Made by a program: the position numbers and the translations under genes
DNA from: Pseudomonas putida
GTDB taxonomy: Bacteria > Pseudomonadota > Gammaproteobacteria > Pseudomonadales > Pseudomonadaceae
DNA length: 64,000 nt
Assembly (NCBI RefSeq): GCF_002741075.1
Contig: NZ_CP016634.1
Location: 5,730,411 to 5,794,410, forward strand
Direction: 5' to 3'
The notes under the pieces: model-generated
Databases searched by the model: none
The model's input: only the letters and a program-made list of their open reading frames with translations
Told to the model about the DNA's origin: nothing
Part shown: positions 36,832-47,960 of the stretch, piece after piece
Numbering within the stretch: position 1 is the stretch's first letter
Layout: every line of letters starts with the position of its first letter

Positions 36832-37506
36832 TCAGTCCAACTCAGCCAAGCGATAGCCCATCCCTGGAACAGTGTGAATTAACGGCCTCGAAAAAGGCCG
36901 ATCCACAGCCTGCCTAAGCAAATGAATGTGGGTGCGCAGGTTATCCCCGCCCGTAATCGAGTCGCCCCACATTTCTTTTTCGATTTTCTCCCGCCTGACG
37001 ATCTTCGGACTGTTCTCCATTAATATTCTAAGGAGCTTCCGACACATCGGGTTAATTTTTATGAATTTCCCCTGACGTACTACCTCAAATGTATCGAGGT
37101 CAAAATGGAGATCGCCAACCTGTATGGAGTTTCGCCGGGCACCGCGACTGCGACCAACCACGGCCTGGATACGGACCAGCAATTCAGCCAAAGCAAATGG
37201 CTTCACCAAGTAATCATCTGCACCACTGTTGAACCCTTGAAGTTTATCCTCGAGTGTATCTCGAGCAGTGAGCATGATGATTGGCGTTTCAATGCGACCT
37301 TCCTGCCGCAGGGTGTGACAGATTTTATTTCCATCCATTCCCGGCAGCATGATATCCAGCACTATCAAATCATAATTCTTCGTGGTGGCTAGGTGCAAAC
37401 CTGTCAGGCCATCCTTGGCGCTCTCGACAGAAAGCCCGTGATTACTCAGGTATTCGACAATGTTTGCAAGAATATCTAAATTATCCTCGACAACCAATAC
37501 ACGCAT
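36832..37506 (-). CDS. ColR-like OmpR-family response regulator, no adjacent kinase
   Basis: A 224-residue OmpR-family regulator. The receiver domain has Asp 51 (LIVLDIMLPGMDG) and Lys near 101 (DYLVKPFALAELL); the C-terminal winged helix ends HTVPGMGYRLAEL. It is very similar to ColR, which with ColS senses metals and polymyxin and controls LPS genes in Pseudomonas. No ColS-type kinase is adjacent, so it may be driven by a kinase encoded elsewhere or be an orphan. It sits between eptA and the ais-like gene on the same strand. Confidence 0.88.
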   Translation of the reverse strand: MRVLVVEDNLDILANIVEYLSNHGLSVESAKDGLTGLHLATTKNYDLIVLDIMLPGMDGNKICHTLRQEGRIETPIIMLTARDTLEDKLQGFNSGADDYLVKPFALAELLVRIQAVVGRSRGARRNSIQVGDLHFDLDTFEVVRQGKFIKINPMCRKLLRILMENSPKIVRREKIEKEMWGDSITGGDNLRTHIHLLRQAVDRPFSRPLIHTVPGMGYRLAELD

Positions 37507-37630
37507 AGTCGCTCACAATTTTTTCATAGCTTAAAGCAAGCCGGTTCGACCAGGTCGGAACGGCTGCCTAGGCTGTGCCGCGCCGACCATACATTGTGAC
37601 ACTTCAATCTCTCAGTTTATCTCTCGCGAG

Positions 37631-39316
37631 TTAATTGTCAGCCGAAGTTTCCACTCCTGCTATATGGTTAGCCTCACAAGGTTGGAATATATCCAACTTT
37701 TCGCGATAAATAGCGGTCTGCACACTCATGATACCTAATACCGAATGGAACAAGTTGTCGTGGGACAACGTCGCTCCGGCTTGCTGATCCATGCAGGAAA
37801 GCGAAATACCTCTTCTTGCTGCCAGTTGCTGGGACATCCAGAGTATCATCGGTACATGTGTCTGCTCTTCAGGAGCCAGGGCGTAGGGTAGACCATGCAA
37901 ATACACACCCTTTTCCCCGAGTGACTCACCATGATCCGAGACATAAAGCATTGCACTATCAAATCTTGAAGCATTTTCTTTGAGCAAGTCGATAATTTGA
38001 GCCAGCACATGATCGGAATATAAGAGCGTATTGTCGTACGCATTGCGAATGCTTTGGTTCCCACACTGATCAAGCTGACTATCTGTGCAGACGGGCTTAA
38101 ACTTTTCAAACGCTGGAGGGTAACGCTTGTAATAGGCTGGACCGTGGCTGCCTTTCATATGAAGCACTACGACAGTATCACCGTTACGCGTATCAAGATA
38201 ATTTTGCAGGCCTGAAAGTAGAACTTCGTCGAAGCAGCCGTCCGCGTTACAAATTTGCGCGACACTTGCATGGGAAAGGTCGTCAGTTGGTACGCGATCG
38301 CATGCACCTTTGCATCCTGAATTGTTGTCTCGCCAGAGGACGGAAATGCCCGCATGTTGCAGCACATCCAGTAACCCCTCACGTTTATCGGCGTACTGGT
38401 TCTTCCATGCTTTACGCCCTAGATCTTGGAACATGCAAGGAACCGAGATCGCAGTCGCCGTTCCGCAAGAACTGACCTTTTTGAAACTCAGCACTTGACG
38501 AAGCGCCAGTTCAGGGTTTGTTTCACGATCATAACCGTTGAGAGAAAAATTCATTGCCCGCGCTGTTTCGCCCACGACTACAACCATCAGTTTGTGTCGA
38601 TCCGTGGCGCCTACTTCGACTCGCTGATGCGCATCAGTACCGACTTGTACAAAAGGCTCAGATGTGTGGAAGGCGCGTTTGGCATAACTATGAACAGCCC
38701 CCAATACATTCGACGGTACCAAGATCAGGCGCACCTCCCGATTGTTACGCAGTAGTGATGCATAGGACTGATATTGTGTTGCCAGGATCACGCCGACCAT
38801 GGCCACGACGAGCGCCAAACTGCCCAAACGCCAAATGGCCTGTCGCTGCCGGAGGGGGGAGGTCAGCGGCAGGCGATAAATAACCAGACCTGGCAGTACG
38901 CTTGTTGCGAGCAGCCAGAAGGCCAAACCAGGTGTCAGGAGGTCGCGAGCCTCGGCGGGGTCCGTCTGGAGAACATTCATTAACATCGAAGCGTCGATGA
39001 CAATGCCATAGCGAGAAATAAAGTAACTCGCCACAGAAGCCATAACGATCAACAGGACCAACATAGGGCGTAGCAGGCGCCCCCAGCACAGTGCCCAGAG
39101 AAGGATGAAGTGCCAGGCGAACACAAAAACAGGAAGGCTCAGCAGGAACAACGGGTTTCCATTATTGAACCCATCAATAGCTCGCCAGACGGTGGACCAG
39201 AACACCGAGTTGACTGCCACTGTCATCCACAAGGCGACCAGCGCTATCATGCCAATAGGATTGAGACACTTTCTCACCAAAACGCCATTATGGTGAGTTA
39301 CCGCTTCCTTGTTCAT
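37631..39316 (-). CDS. eptA: Phosphoethanolamine-lipid A transferase
   Basis: A 561-residue inner-membrane enzyme that moves phosphoethanolamine from phosphatidylethanolamine to lipid A phosphate, lowering negative charge and binding of cationic peptides. Five spans fill residues 22-185; a periplasmic sulfatase-like domain follows. Catalytic residues are visible: Glu 250 (VVVGETAR), Thr 286 (SSCGTATA), and the metal pair in SDHGESLGE. Paired cysteines for disulfides are present. The MCR enzymes belong to this family; this is a chromosomal EptA-type copy and its effect on resistance is not shown by sequence. Confidence 0.93.
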   Translation of the reverse strand: MNKEAVTHHNGVLVRKCLNPIGMIALVALWMTVAVNSVFWSTVWRAIDGFNNGNPLFLLSLPVFVFAWHFILLWALCWGRLLRPMLVLLIVMASVASYFISRYGIVIDASMLMNVLQTDPAEARDLLTPGLAFWLLATSVLPGLVIYRLPLTSPLRQRQAIWRLGSLALVVAMVGVILATQYQSYASLLRNNREVRLILVPSNVLGAVHSYAKRAFHTSEPFVQVGTDAHQRVEVGATDRHKLMVVVVGETARAMNFSLNGYDRETNPELALRQVLSFKKVSSCGTATAISVPCMFQDLGRKAWKNQYADKREGLLDVLQHAGISVLWRDNNSGCKGACDRVPTDDLSHASVAQICNADGCFDEVLLSGLQNYLDTRNGDTVVVLHMKGSHGPAYYKRYPPAFEKFKPVCTDSQLDQCGNQSIRNAYDNTLLYSDHVLAQIIDLLKENASRFDSAMLYVSDHGESLGEKGVYLHGLPYALAPEEQTHVPMILWMSQQLAARRGISLSCMDQQAGATLSHDNLFHSVLGIMSVQTAIYREKLDIFQPCEANHIAGVETSADN

Positions 39317-39351
39317 ACACCTACTGCTCCAAACAGATTGGCATGATCGAT

Positions 39352-39672
39352 CTAGTTATTAGTGCGCGTCTTTCGGCCAGGACTGACCACGCTGTACTTG
39401 ATGATCAAAATCAGTCCCCATGGGATCACCAAGCCAACGAAAATCAGTGCGACCAGCAAGATGTTGCGCTCTGCAAGTCGGAAAAATTCCATCACTGCAC
39501 AGGCCAAAATCAGCGTAAGTCCCGCGGGCGCAACAAGTCTGCGCTTACCGAAATGAATCCGAGTTGAGCGCTGACGGCTGTAGTCCACTAGCCAAAGGAA
39601 AAACCACGTCATGCTCGATGCCATGAACAACATGAGAAAGAGCAATCGATAAGCAAACACAGATTCAGGCAT
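39352..39672 (-). CDS. Small three-span membrane protein
   Basis: A 106-residue hydrophobic protein with about three spans (near residues 8-28, 45-65 and 70-90) and a basic C-terminus (PGRKTRTNN). I do not recognise a family. It lies 35 bases upstream of eptA on the same strand, so it is probably co-transcribed and may help in the same envelope task. ATG 39672 has AGGA upstream; the ORF opens further up to 39708. Confidence 0.65.
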   Translation of the reverse strand: MPESVFAYRLLFLMLFMASSMTWFFLWLVDYSRQRSTRIHFGKRRLVAPAGLTLILACAVMEFFRLAERNILLVALIFVGLVIPWGLILIIKYSVVSPGRKTRTNN

Positions 39673-39929
39673 GACCCGAGTCCTTTCAGCTCGAACGCAC
39701 ACGCCCACCTTTTAAGGTTTGCACCATAAAAAAATTGTTAAAAAAGTATGTCCGAGAGATCCATGCCCGGTGCACAGGCCAGATTAATAGAAAAATCGCC
39801 ATGCACTGCACCGAATCGATCGCCCAAGAGCAAGCGGGGAGCTTACCTGAGCACTGAGCGACAATGCGGTAATGTCAGCAATGAATGCCCAACAGTTTAT
39901 CGCTGAGCCAGGACAGCCGCCTCACGGAC

Positions 39930-41294
39930 TTATGGATCTGCTTTGACTGTCGGATGGGGCCAGCGCAAACGTACACACCACCCCTGAAGATTCACGGTGT
40001 CGATGAAGCCCATGTCTATCATTCCCCCCGTACGTTGAACGATGGTGCGCACGATAGACAGTCCGAGCCCGGAGCCTTCCTCCTGAATTCCCTGGCCTCG
40101 ATAGAACGGATCGAACACGCGCTCCCATTCCTCTGGCGCGATGCCAGGACCAGTATCCAGAACACTGAGTTCTGCGACTCCTGCAGTCTTGTTCATCTGC
40201 ACATCGACATGTCCACCTACTGGCGTATGACGAATGGCATTTTCGACCAGATTCTTGATGACTGCGCGAAGCTCGACTTCACGAATGATCAAACGGACAT
40301 CTTCTCCCTCGACGCCAATGTCGAGTTGCTTTCGCTCTGCCAGCGGCATGAGGTCTTCCAGCACCAATCGGCAGACATCATGGAGCGATACGCTCTCTGC
40401 GGGTTGTGACCCGAGTTGTGCCCCTGCCAATGCCAGTAGCTGCTCAACGAGCTTGCGGCTCCTGGAGATACCACGGCGCAGTTGCTTAACTTGAGCCTGA
40501 GCCCCTGCGGACATTAACTCGGTTTCCAACCCCTCGGTCTGCAGCGACAGCGCCGTCAGCGGAGTGCGCAGTTCATGAGCAGCATCAGCGACAAATCGCC
40601 TCTGCCCCTCTAGGGTCCGTGCAACACGTCCGAGCAGCCGGTTAATCGCATGCACGAAAGGGCGAATTTCGCTGGCAAGTGCTTGGTCATCGATCGGGTC
40701 GAGATCCTGTTCCTCTCTGCTATCTAGCAAAGCGGCTACGGCGGCAATAGGTTTGAACAGTTTTCGAATCAGATTGGCGACTACCAGCAATAAAATGGGA
40801 ATCAGGATGGCGAAAGGCAGCAGTGCACGCCACGCGCTATCGCGCGCATCACGATTACGGCTATCGATTTCCTGGGCCACAACGAAGCGCGCACCTGCGG
40901 CATCCTGGCCAACCAGAACGCGAAATGGTTCATCCCCTACCTTAACAGTGGATATCCCATCGACAATGGAAGTTGGGATAGGCAGTGGTAGCTGGCTGTC
41001 ATCGCCATGGCTAACCTTTGAACCGTCTTCTACATACTGAATGACAATCCTGGTTTCCTCGTCATCGCCCGTCGTGGCGACCCGTTTAGTTGGATAGCGA
41101 AAGGTCATGCCTTGCCGCGTGTACAGCGCTGCAACTTGTCGCAAGCTGTTATCTTGGAACTCCAGCGCTTCATCGAAGGCTGAAACGTAGCTGAAGGCCC
41201 CCGTAATGATGGCGACCAGTAGGATCGCGATGGACAGGGCCAACGATAAACGCAGTTGCAATGAATGGTTCAAACGCCTTTTGAGACCATCCAT
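39930..41294 (-). CDS. Sensor histidine kinase (PmrB/QseC-like)
   Basis: A 454-residue membrane histidine kinase. Two spans (about residues 14-36 and 160-180) bracket a periplasmic sensor of about 125 residues; then a HAMP-like linker, the H-box FVADAAHELRTPLTAL (phospho-His), the N-box NLVENAIRHTPVGG and G-boxes DTGPGIAPEE and GSGLGLSIV. The PmrB/QseC class senses metals, low pH or cationic peptides. It overlaps its response regulator gene by 25 bases, a sign of translational coupling. Confidence 0.92.
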   Translation of the reverse strand: MDGLKRRLNHSLQLRLSLALSIAILLVAIITGAFSYVSAFDEALEFQDNSLRQVAALYTRQGMTFRYPTKRVATTGDDEETRIVIQYVEDGSKVSHGDDSQLPLPIPTSIVDGISTVKVGDEPFRVLVGQDAAGARFVVAQEIDSRNRDARDSAWRALLPFAILIPILLLVVANLIRKLFKPIAAVAALLDSREEQDLDPIDDQALASEIRPFVHAINRLLGRVARTLEGQRRFVADAAHELRTPLTALSLQTEGLETELMSAGAQAQVKQLRRGISRSRKLVEQLLALAGAQLGSQPAESVSLHDVCRLVLEDLMPLAERKQLDIGVEGEDVRLIIREVELRAVIKNLVENAIRHTPVGGHVDVQMNKTAGVAELSVLDTGPGIAPEEWERVFDPFYRGQGIQEEGSGLGLSIVRTIVQRTGGMIDMGFIDTVNLQGWCVRLRWPHPTVKADP

Positions 41295-41935
41295 CCCAAC
41301 CCCCTGACGTTGCGAATGACCTCCTTGCCCAACTTACGACGCAGAGCATGGATGAGAAACTCTACGGCGTTGCTCTCAACTTCGTTGCCCCAACCGTAAA
41401 GTCTGTCCTCAAGTTCTGCGCGCGATAGGATTGCGCCGGGTCGCACGAGCAAGGCCTGTAGTAACGCAAATTCGCGGTTGGACAGTTGCACAATGTCCTG
41501 ACCCAAAACGTGCGCGCATTTAGAGGCAGGGTCCAGGGTAACCATGCCATTAGTCAGTTCGGGTGCAGCGCGCCCGCCCTTACGGCGCATGACGGCGCGC
41601 ATCCTGGCAAGCAGTTCGGCCATTTCGAAAGGCTTTTGCAAGAAATCATCCGCACCGCCATCCAGTCCTCGTAAGCGATCATCTAGCCCTGGACGAGCAG
41701 TGATGATGAGTAACGGCACAGGGTTATCCGCCGCACGAAGGTGCTGCAGCAATTGCAGGCCATCCTGCCCAGGCAACCCGAGATCAAGCAGTACCTGGTC
41801 ATAGTCGTGCGCAAGCAGCGCTGTCTCGGCAGTCAAGCCGTTATCGACACAATCCACGGCATACCCCGCAGCTTCCAGTGCAGCCTGGAGCGCTTGGGCG
41901 ATCATCGAGTCATCCTCGACCAGCAGTATTCGCAT
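41270..41935 (-). CDS. OmpR-family response regulator (PmrA/QseB-like)
   Basis: A 221-residue regulator with receiver Asp 51 (VLLDLGLPGQDG), conserved Thr/Lys (ITARPG, FLQKPFEMAEL) and a C-terminal winged helix ending IRNVRGLGWMVSKG. It is the partner of the overlapping kinase gene. PmrA/QseB-type regulators commonly control eptA and LPS genes; eptA lies 2 kb downstream on the same strand, so control is plausible but not shown. Confidence 0.92.
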   Translation of the reverse strand: MRILLVEDDSMIAQALQAALEAAGYAVDCVDNGLTAETALLAHDYDQVLLDLGLPGQDGLQLLQHLRAADNPVPLLIITARPGLDDRLRGLDGGADDFLQKPFEMAELLARMRAVMRRKGGRAAPELTNGMVTLDPASKCAHVLGQDIVQLSNREFALLQALLVRPGAILSRAELEDRLYGWGNEVESNAVEFLIHALRRKLGKEVIRNVRGLGWMVSKGV

Positions 41936-42013
41936 TGAGTTCCCAGAGGTTGAAAGATGAAAGAACGATAGCCTTCATGGCGCTTTACTGAAAGCCAATC
42001 GCCCTGCTCCATC

Positions 42014-42436
42014 TCAGCCCTGTCGTGGGCCTTGTAACGTATCGAACGTCTTGAGCAGTGTCTCCATCGCGGCCTTGCAATCAGCCTGTTGAGGCGGACT
42101 CGCGCGAAGCGCGTCGAGTGAGCGGTCTATGGCCTTATCCAGCAAGTGCCAGTCACTGGCCGCACGAGGTTTGATGCCCGCTTCAGCATCGTCCCAGGCC
42201 TTTTCCAGATCTTTTATCCGGATCTTGGCGCCCGCTAGGTCCTGAGCGTCCACCTTGGCCGCGACATCTTGAGCGATTACACGAAATGCACTGAGATCGC
42301 CCAGCTTGGTCGAGGTATGGATACCGGAGCTGGTCGGCTGAGGATCATCCGCCTTGGTGCACCCTTGGGTTGCTCCAAGAGCTGAGACAACGAAGGTAAC
42401 TGCCAGAGCGGTCAGTAGCGCACGGTTCGAAATCAT
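42014..42436 (-). CDS. Small exported helical protein
   Basis: A 140-residue protein with a signal peptide ([19 protein letters not shown]) and a cysteine at about 26 (ATQGCTK) in a poor lipobox. The mature part is helical and rich in Ala, Asp and Lys. I do not recognise a named domain. It sits 16 bases downstream of the COG4705 membrane protein and 78 bases upstream of the two-component pair; this gene order suggests a role in sensing. ATG 42436 follows a GAGG-like site. Confidence 0.7.
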   Translation of the reverse strand: MISNRALLTALAVTFVVSALGATQGCTKADDPQPTSSGIHTSTKLGDLSAFRVIAQDVAAKVDAQDLAGAKIRIKDLEKAWDDAEAGIKPRAASDWHLLDKAIDRSLDALRASPPQQADCKAAMETLLKTFDTLQGPRQG

Positions 42437-42452
42437 TGGATATACCTCTTTT

Positions 42453-43217
42453 TCAGGGAGCAAGTCGCTTGGACTGGACGGCACCGATCTGGGCAACGCC
42501 AACCAACATGAAAATGACGCTAAGGAAGACTGCGCTGGTCCACGTGGCTCCCATGCCAAGGCCACCGTATTCGCGAGATTGAGTAAGCAAGTCACCCAGC
42601 GAGGCACCGAGCGGGCGGGTGAGGATGTAAGCGACCCAGAAGACCAAGACTGTGTTGGTGCCCAACCGCCACGCGATCAGGCAGCCTGCGATCAGGGCGC
42701 CAAAGATCAGCGTCCCAATACCAAAACCTAGGCCCAACGCCTCGGTGGCCAAGTCCCCGCCCGCGGTACCCAGAGCGAAGGTACAAAGTACGGTGGCCCA
42801 GTAGAACAGCTCGCGTCGTGGGGTAACGATCTGGCGGATGGACAAGTTGCGCTCCAGCGCATACCAGACCGTAAAATTGATCACCAGCAGTAACGAGAAG
42901 ACTGCCGTGCTGGTGTACAGACTGACGTCAAGTACGTCAGTCAAGATGTCTGTGATCTGAGTACCCAAGATGCTCACCAGGACCACGCTTAACCAATAGA
43001 TCCAGGGTTCGTACGAAGGCTTGCGCATTTGCAAGATGAGTGCCCCGAACAGCAGTAACGCCATCACCGCACTGGTGATACCAAGTCCCCAACCGACGTC
43101 GACAGCGAGAAAGTCGGCGAACGTCTCACCGACGGTGGTGGACATGATCTTGATAATCCAGAAGGCGAGTGTCACCTCCGGTACTTTGTTGAGCCAGCGT
43201 GTGCTGAGTGCATTCAT
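42453..43217 (-). CDS. COG4705-type membrane protein with internal repeats
   Basis: A 254-residue integral-membrane protein with about seven or eight spans. It shows four related segments with a [ST]xGxx.D pattern: [14 protein letters not shown] (27-40), [14 protein letters not shown] (85-98), [14 protein letters not shown] (148-161) and [12 protein letters not shown] (206-217). It matches the uncharacterised COG4705 membrane-anchored family. The repeats suggest a duplicated helical hairpin, as in some small transporters. Function unknown. Confidence 0.8.
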   Translation of the reverse strand: MNALSTRWLNKVPEVTLAFWIIKIMSTTVGETFADFLAVDVGWGLGITSAVMALLLFGALILQMRKPSYEPWIYWLSVVLVSILGTQITDILTDVLDVSLYTSTAVFSLLLVINFTVWYALERNLSIRQIVTPRRELFYWATVLCTFALGTAGGDLATEALGLGFGIGTLIFGALIAGCLIAWRLGTNTVLVFWVAYILTRPLGASLGDLLTQSREYGGLGMGATWTSAVFLSVIFMLVGVAQIGAVQSKRLAP

Positions 43218-43620
43218 CGCGGTTGCCTCCTGTTGTTGCGGTGACAGGAGGGGAGGTTAAGGACGAAAACTTAGGTGGACCTGAGTAGTGACGTTGAAAT
43301 GCTCCCAGGGCGGGATCATTCGATAGCTGCGTCAAGACACTCGTTGCGGGATCGTGAATAGACCCCTGGGGATCTTGCCTCTGCTCAAGGAACTGCCAAA
43401 AGCTGCCTTTCCGATCGTCCGCTTTGGGTCCAGGCAGTGTGAAGACTGCCAGATCGATTCGGCTGGTTGAAAAACAACCTAAATTTCGCGTTTTTTACGC
43501 GGACTCTGGGTTGGCTGGAACAAACAAGCCTTCTCAGATTTCACGCAGAAACGCGCTCTTCGAAGAGTCGCGTGGGTTTTCACACGATAGGGAGCCGCCG
43601 AGGGCTCCCATGCCTGCTAC
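43218..43620. other. Unexplained 400-base noncoding segment
   Basis: No gene is supported here. It holds several short hairpins: GGTTG-AAAAA-CAACC at 43465-43479, CGCGT-TTTTT-ACGCG at 43487-43501 and GGGAGCC-GCCGAG-GGCTCCC at 43590-43609. The stretch lies between the COG4705 gene and the Tn7-like end and may be the decayed interior of that element. Confidence 0.55.
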
Positions 43621-43664
43621 GACAATTTTTATTGTTCAACAACAGACTTTATTGTCGAAAACCA
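43621..43664 (-). mobile_element. Tn7-like transposon end (relic) at attTn7
   Basis: On the minus strand, beginning 31 bases past the glmS stop, GACAATAAAGTC is followed six bases later by TGAACAA. The Tn7 left-end TnsB site has the same two blocks with the same spacing. The expected element tip, eight bases earlier, falls about 23 bases from the glmS stop, where Tn7 inserts in Pseudomonas. The tip reads TGG rather than TGT. A second, inverted partial copy (GACAAT at 43621) closes the segment. No tns gene is present. Confidence 0.7.
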
Positions 43665-43687
43665 CGCCGGGAAACGCGTGAACAGCC

Positions 43688-45523
<1,836 letters not shown>

Positions 45524-45525
45524 GA

Positions 45526-46302
45526 TTATTGCTCCTGGCTGATCGCGGCGCAGATCAGGTTGATGCCGCGGGCTTGAATCTGTTCGCGTGCCTCCAGCGG
45601 CAGGCGATCATCTGTAATAAGGGTGTTGACGCTGCCCCAGGGCAGCTCGAGATTGGGGATCTTGCGCCCGACTTTGTCCGACTCGACCATCACGATCACT
45701 TCCCGGGCGACTTCCGCCATGACCCGGCTCAGGCCTAGCAGTTCATTGAAAGTCGTCGTGCCACGGATGAGGTCGATGCCATCGGCGCCGATGAACAACT
45801 GGTCGAAATCGTAGGAGCGCAGCACCTGCTCGGCAACTTGGCCCTGGAAGGATTCGGAATGAGGATCCCAGGTACCCCCAGTCATCAGCAGCACCGGCTC
45901 GTGCTCCAGTTCGCTGATGGCGCGGGCGACGTTCAGGGAGTTGGTCATCACCACCAGGCCGGGTTGACGCCCCAACTGCGGGATCATGGCAGCGGTGGTG
46001 CTGCCGCTGTCAATGATGATGCGCGCGTGTTCACGGATCCGCCCTACCGCCGCTTTGGCAATCGCCTGCTTGTAGCTCGACACAGGCTGCACGGTCTCGA
46101 CGAGCATTTCCTGTGGCACAGGGATGGCGCCGCCATAGCGACGCAGCAGCAGCCCGTTGGATTCGAGCGCTGCCAGGTCCTTACGGATAGTGACTTCAGA
46201 GGTTTCGAAACGCTTGGCCAGGGCGTCCACGCTCACCTCGCCTTGCTCGTTGAGCAAAGCCAGGATGTTGTGACGACGCTGCGGGGTGTTTCGTTTCGAC
46301 AT
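45526..46302 (-). CDS. glmR: DeoR-family regulator GlmR
   Basis: A 258-residue DeoR-family regulator: a winged helix ([20 protein letters not shown], then [16 protein letters not shown], residues 9-45) and a sugar-phosphate-binding DeoRC domain with [15 protein letters not shown]. The equivalent P. aeruginosa gene beside glmS is called glmR and affects amino-sugar metabolism and antibiotic response. It is 2 bases upstream of glmS, so they are coupled. ATG 46302 ([12 protein letters not shown]) is the likely start; a further 13 codons are open upstream. Confidence 0.88.
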   Translation of the reverse strand: MSKRNTPQRRHNILALLNEQGEVSVDALAKRFETSEVTIRKDLAALESNGLLLRRYGGAIPVPQEMLVETVQPVSSYKQAIAKAAVGRIREHARIIIDSGSTTAAMIPQLGRQPGLVVMTNSLNVARAISELEHEPVLLMTGGTWDPHSESFQGQVAEQVLRSYDFDQLFIGADGIDLIRGTTTFNELLGLSRVMAEVAREVIVMVESDKVGRKIPNLELPWGSVNTLITDDRLPLEAREQIQARGINLICAAISQEQ

Positions 46303-46425
46303 TGGCGTGATAAGTTTCGATTCGAAAGATAATGATTGCAATCAAAACCTAAGCCCAACGATTCGTCAAGCGCCGCCCACGGCATTTTGTCGGCCAGCTG
46401 AATGACCCATTGTTTTCCACAGATA

Positions 46426-46457
46426 GAAAAAACCGGCTTATTCACATAAGCCGGCTT
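46426..46457 (-). terminator. Terminator of glmU
   Basis: On the minus strand AAGCCGGCTTATGTGAATAA and GCCGG form a hairpin followed by TTTTTT, about 25 bases past the glmU stop. Confidence 0.9.
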
Positions 46458-46480
46458 GTGCATAACTGACTGTGGATAAA

Positions 46481-47848
46481 TCAGCTCTTCTTGATTTTCT
46501 CGGGACGTTTCCAGCCATCGATATTGCGTTGGCGTGCGCGGGCCACCGCCAACTGCTTAGCTTCAACGGTTTGGGTGATGGTCGAACCCGCTGCGGTGGT
46601 AGCGCCCGCCTGGATTTCCACAGGAGCGACCAAGGAGTTGTTGGACCCGATGAACACGTCTTCGCCCATCACGGTCTTGAACTTGTTGGCGCCATCGTAG
46701 TTGCAGGTAATGGTGCCTGCGCCAATGTTGGTACGTGCACCGATCTCGGCATCACCCAGATAGCTCAGGTGACCGGCCTTGGCGCCTTCGCCCAGGTGGG
46801 CGTTCTTGAGTTCGACAAAGTTACCCACATGGGCCTTGGCATCCAGCACACTGCCCGGGCGCAGGCGAGCGAACGGGCCGGCATCACTGCCCTCGCCCAT
46901 CACGGCACCCTCGATATGACTGTTGGCCTTGATGATCGCGCCCTTGCGCAGGGTGCTGTCCTTGATCACGCAGTTGGGGCCGATCTGCACGTCGTCCTCA
47001 ATGACCACCTTGCCTTCGAGGATCACGTTGATGTCGATCAGCACATCGCGGCCAACCGTCACTTCACCACGGACATCGAAGCGCGACGGGTCACGCAGGG
47101 TCACGCCCTGGGCCATCAAACGGCGACCTTCGCGCAGCTGATAATGACGCTCGAGCTCCGACAGCTGGCGCCGGTCGTTGGCGCCCTGCACTTCCATCGG
47201 GTCGTGAGGCTGCTCGGTGGCCACCACCAAGCCATCGGCCACGGCCATGGCGATCACGTCGGTGAGGTAGTACTCGCCCTGGGCGTTGTTGTTGGACAAA
47301 CGGCTCATCCAGTCGGCCAAGCGTGACGCCGGCATGGCCAGGATGCCGGTGTTGCCTTCCTTGATCGCTTTCTGCGCATCGCTGGCATCTTTGTGCTCCA
47401 CGATGGCCGTCACCTGGCCCTGGGCATCGCGAACGATACGGCCGTAACCGGTTGGGTCCACGAGATCGACAGTCAGAAGGCCCAGCTGGTTGGCGCTGAC
47501 CTTGGCCAAGAGGCGCTGCAAAGTCTCGACCTCGATCAACGGTACATCGCCATAGAGCACCAGTACGTTATCGGCAGTGATTGCTGGCAGCGCCTGGGCA
47601 ACGGCATGGCCGGTGCCCAGCTGTTTGTCCTGCATCACGAAGTTCAGGTCACTGGCGGCCAGACGCTCGCGAACCAACTCCGCACCGTGGCCGATGACCA
47701 CATGAATGCCCGTCGGATTCAGCTGTCGGGCACTGTGGATAACATGGCCCAGCATGGAGTTGCCAGCAACCGGATGCAGTACCTTGGGCAGCGCCGAACG
47801 CATGCGGGTGCCTTGGCCTGCGGCGAGAATAACGATATCGAGAGACAT
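46481..47848 (-). CDS. glmU: Bifunctional GlcNAc-1-P uridylyltransferase / GlcN-1-P acetyltransferase
   Basis: A 455-residue bifunctional enzyme that acetylates glucosamine-1-phosphate and couples it to UTP, giving UDP-GlcNAc. The N-terminal pyrophosphorylase domain opens with [26 protein letters not shown] holds the metal Asp. The C-terminal left-handed beta helix has hexapeptide repeats and the acetyl-CoA site [20 protein letters not shown]. Full length. It lies between the ATP synthase operon and glmR, with its own terminator on each side. Confidence 0.98.
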   Translation of the reverse strand: MSLDIVILAAGQGTRMRSALPKVLHPVAGNSMLGHVIHSARQLNPTGIHVVIGHGAELVRERLAASDLNFVMQDKQLGTGHAVAQALPAITADNVLVLYGDVPLIEVETLQRLLAKVSANQLGLLTVDLVDPTGYGRIVRDAQGQVTAIVEHKDASDAQKAIKEGNTGILAMPASRLADWMSRLSNNNAQGEYYLTDVIAMAVADGLVVATEQPHDPMEVQGANDRRQLSELERHYQLREGRRLMAQGVTLRDPSRFDVRGEVTVGRDVLIDINVILEGKVVIEDDVQIGPNCVIKDSTLRKGAIIKANSHIEGAVMGEGSDAGPFARLRPGSVLDAKAHVGNFVELKNAHLGEGAKAGHLSYLGDAEIGARTNIGAGTITCNYDGANKFKTVMGEDVFIGSNNSLVAPVEIQAGATTAAGSTITQTVEAKQLAVARARQRNIDGWKRPEKIKKS

Positions 47849-47904
47849 TGACTGGCTACCAATCCTGGGCGGTCAGTGACATGACCGGTATATGAGGGAC
47901 AAAA

Positions 47905-47936
47905 AGAAAAAGGGTAGCCGATGGCTACCCTTTTTC
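47905..47936 (-). terminator. Terminator of the atp operon
   Basis: AAAAAGGGTAGCC-GAT-GGCTACCCTTTTT: a perfect stem whose minus-strand copy runs into TTTTTCTTTTT, about 25 bases past the atpC stop. The A/T flanks make it symmetric. Confidence 0.94.
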
Positions 47937-47960
47937 TCAATCTGCATGAAGCCTGCGGTA

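Noticed and set aside
43621..43664. Laboratory mini-Tn7 insertion at glmS
   Set aside because: The end sequence differs from Tn7 in the spacer and tip, and no marker genes or second Tn7 end are present.
45524..45525. glmS ribozyme or riboswitch upstream of glmS
   Set aside because: Only two bases separate glmR and glmS, and this ribozyme belongs to Gram-positive bacteria.
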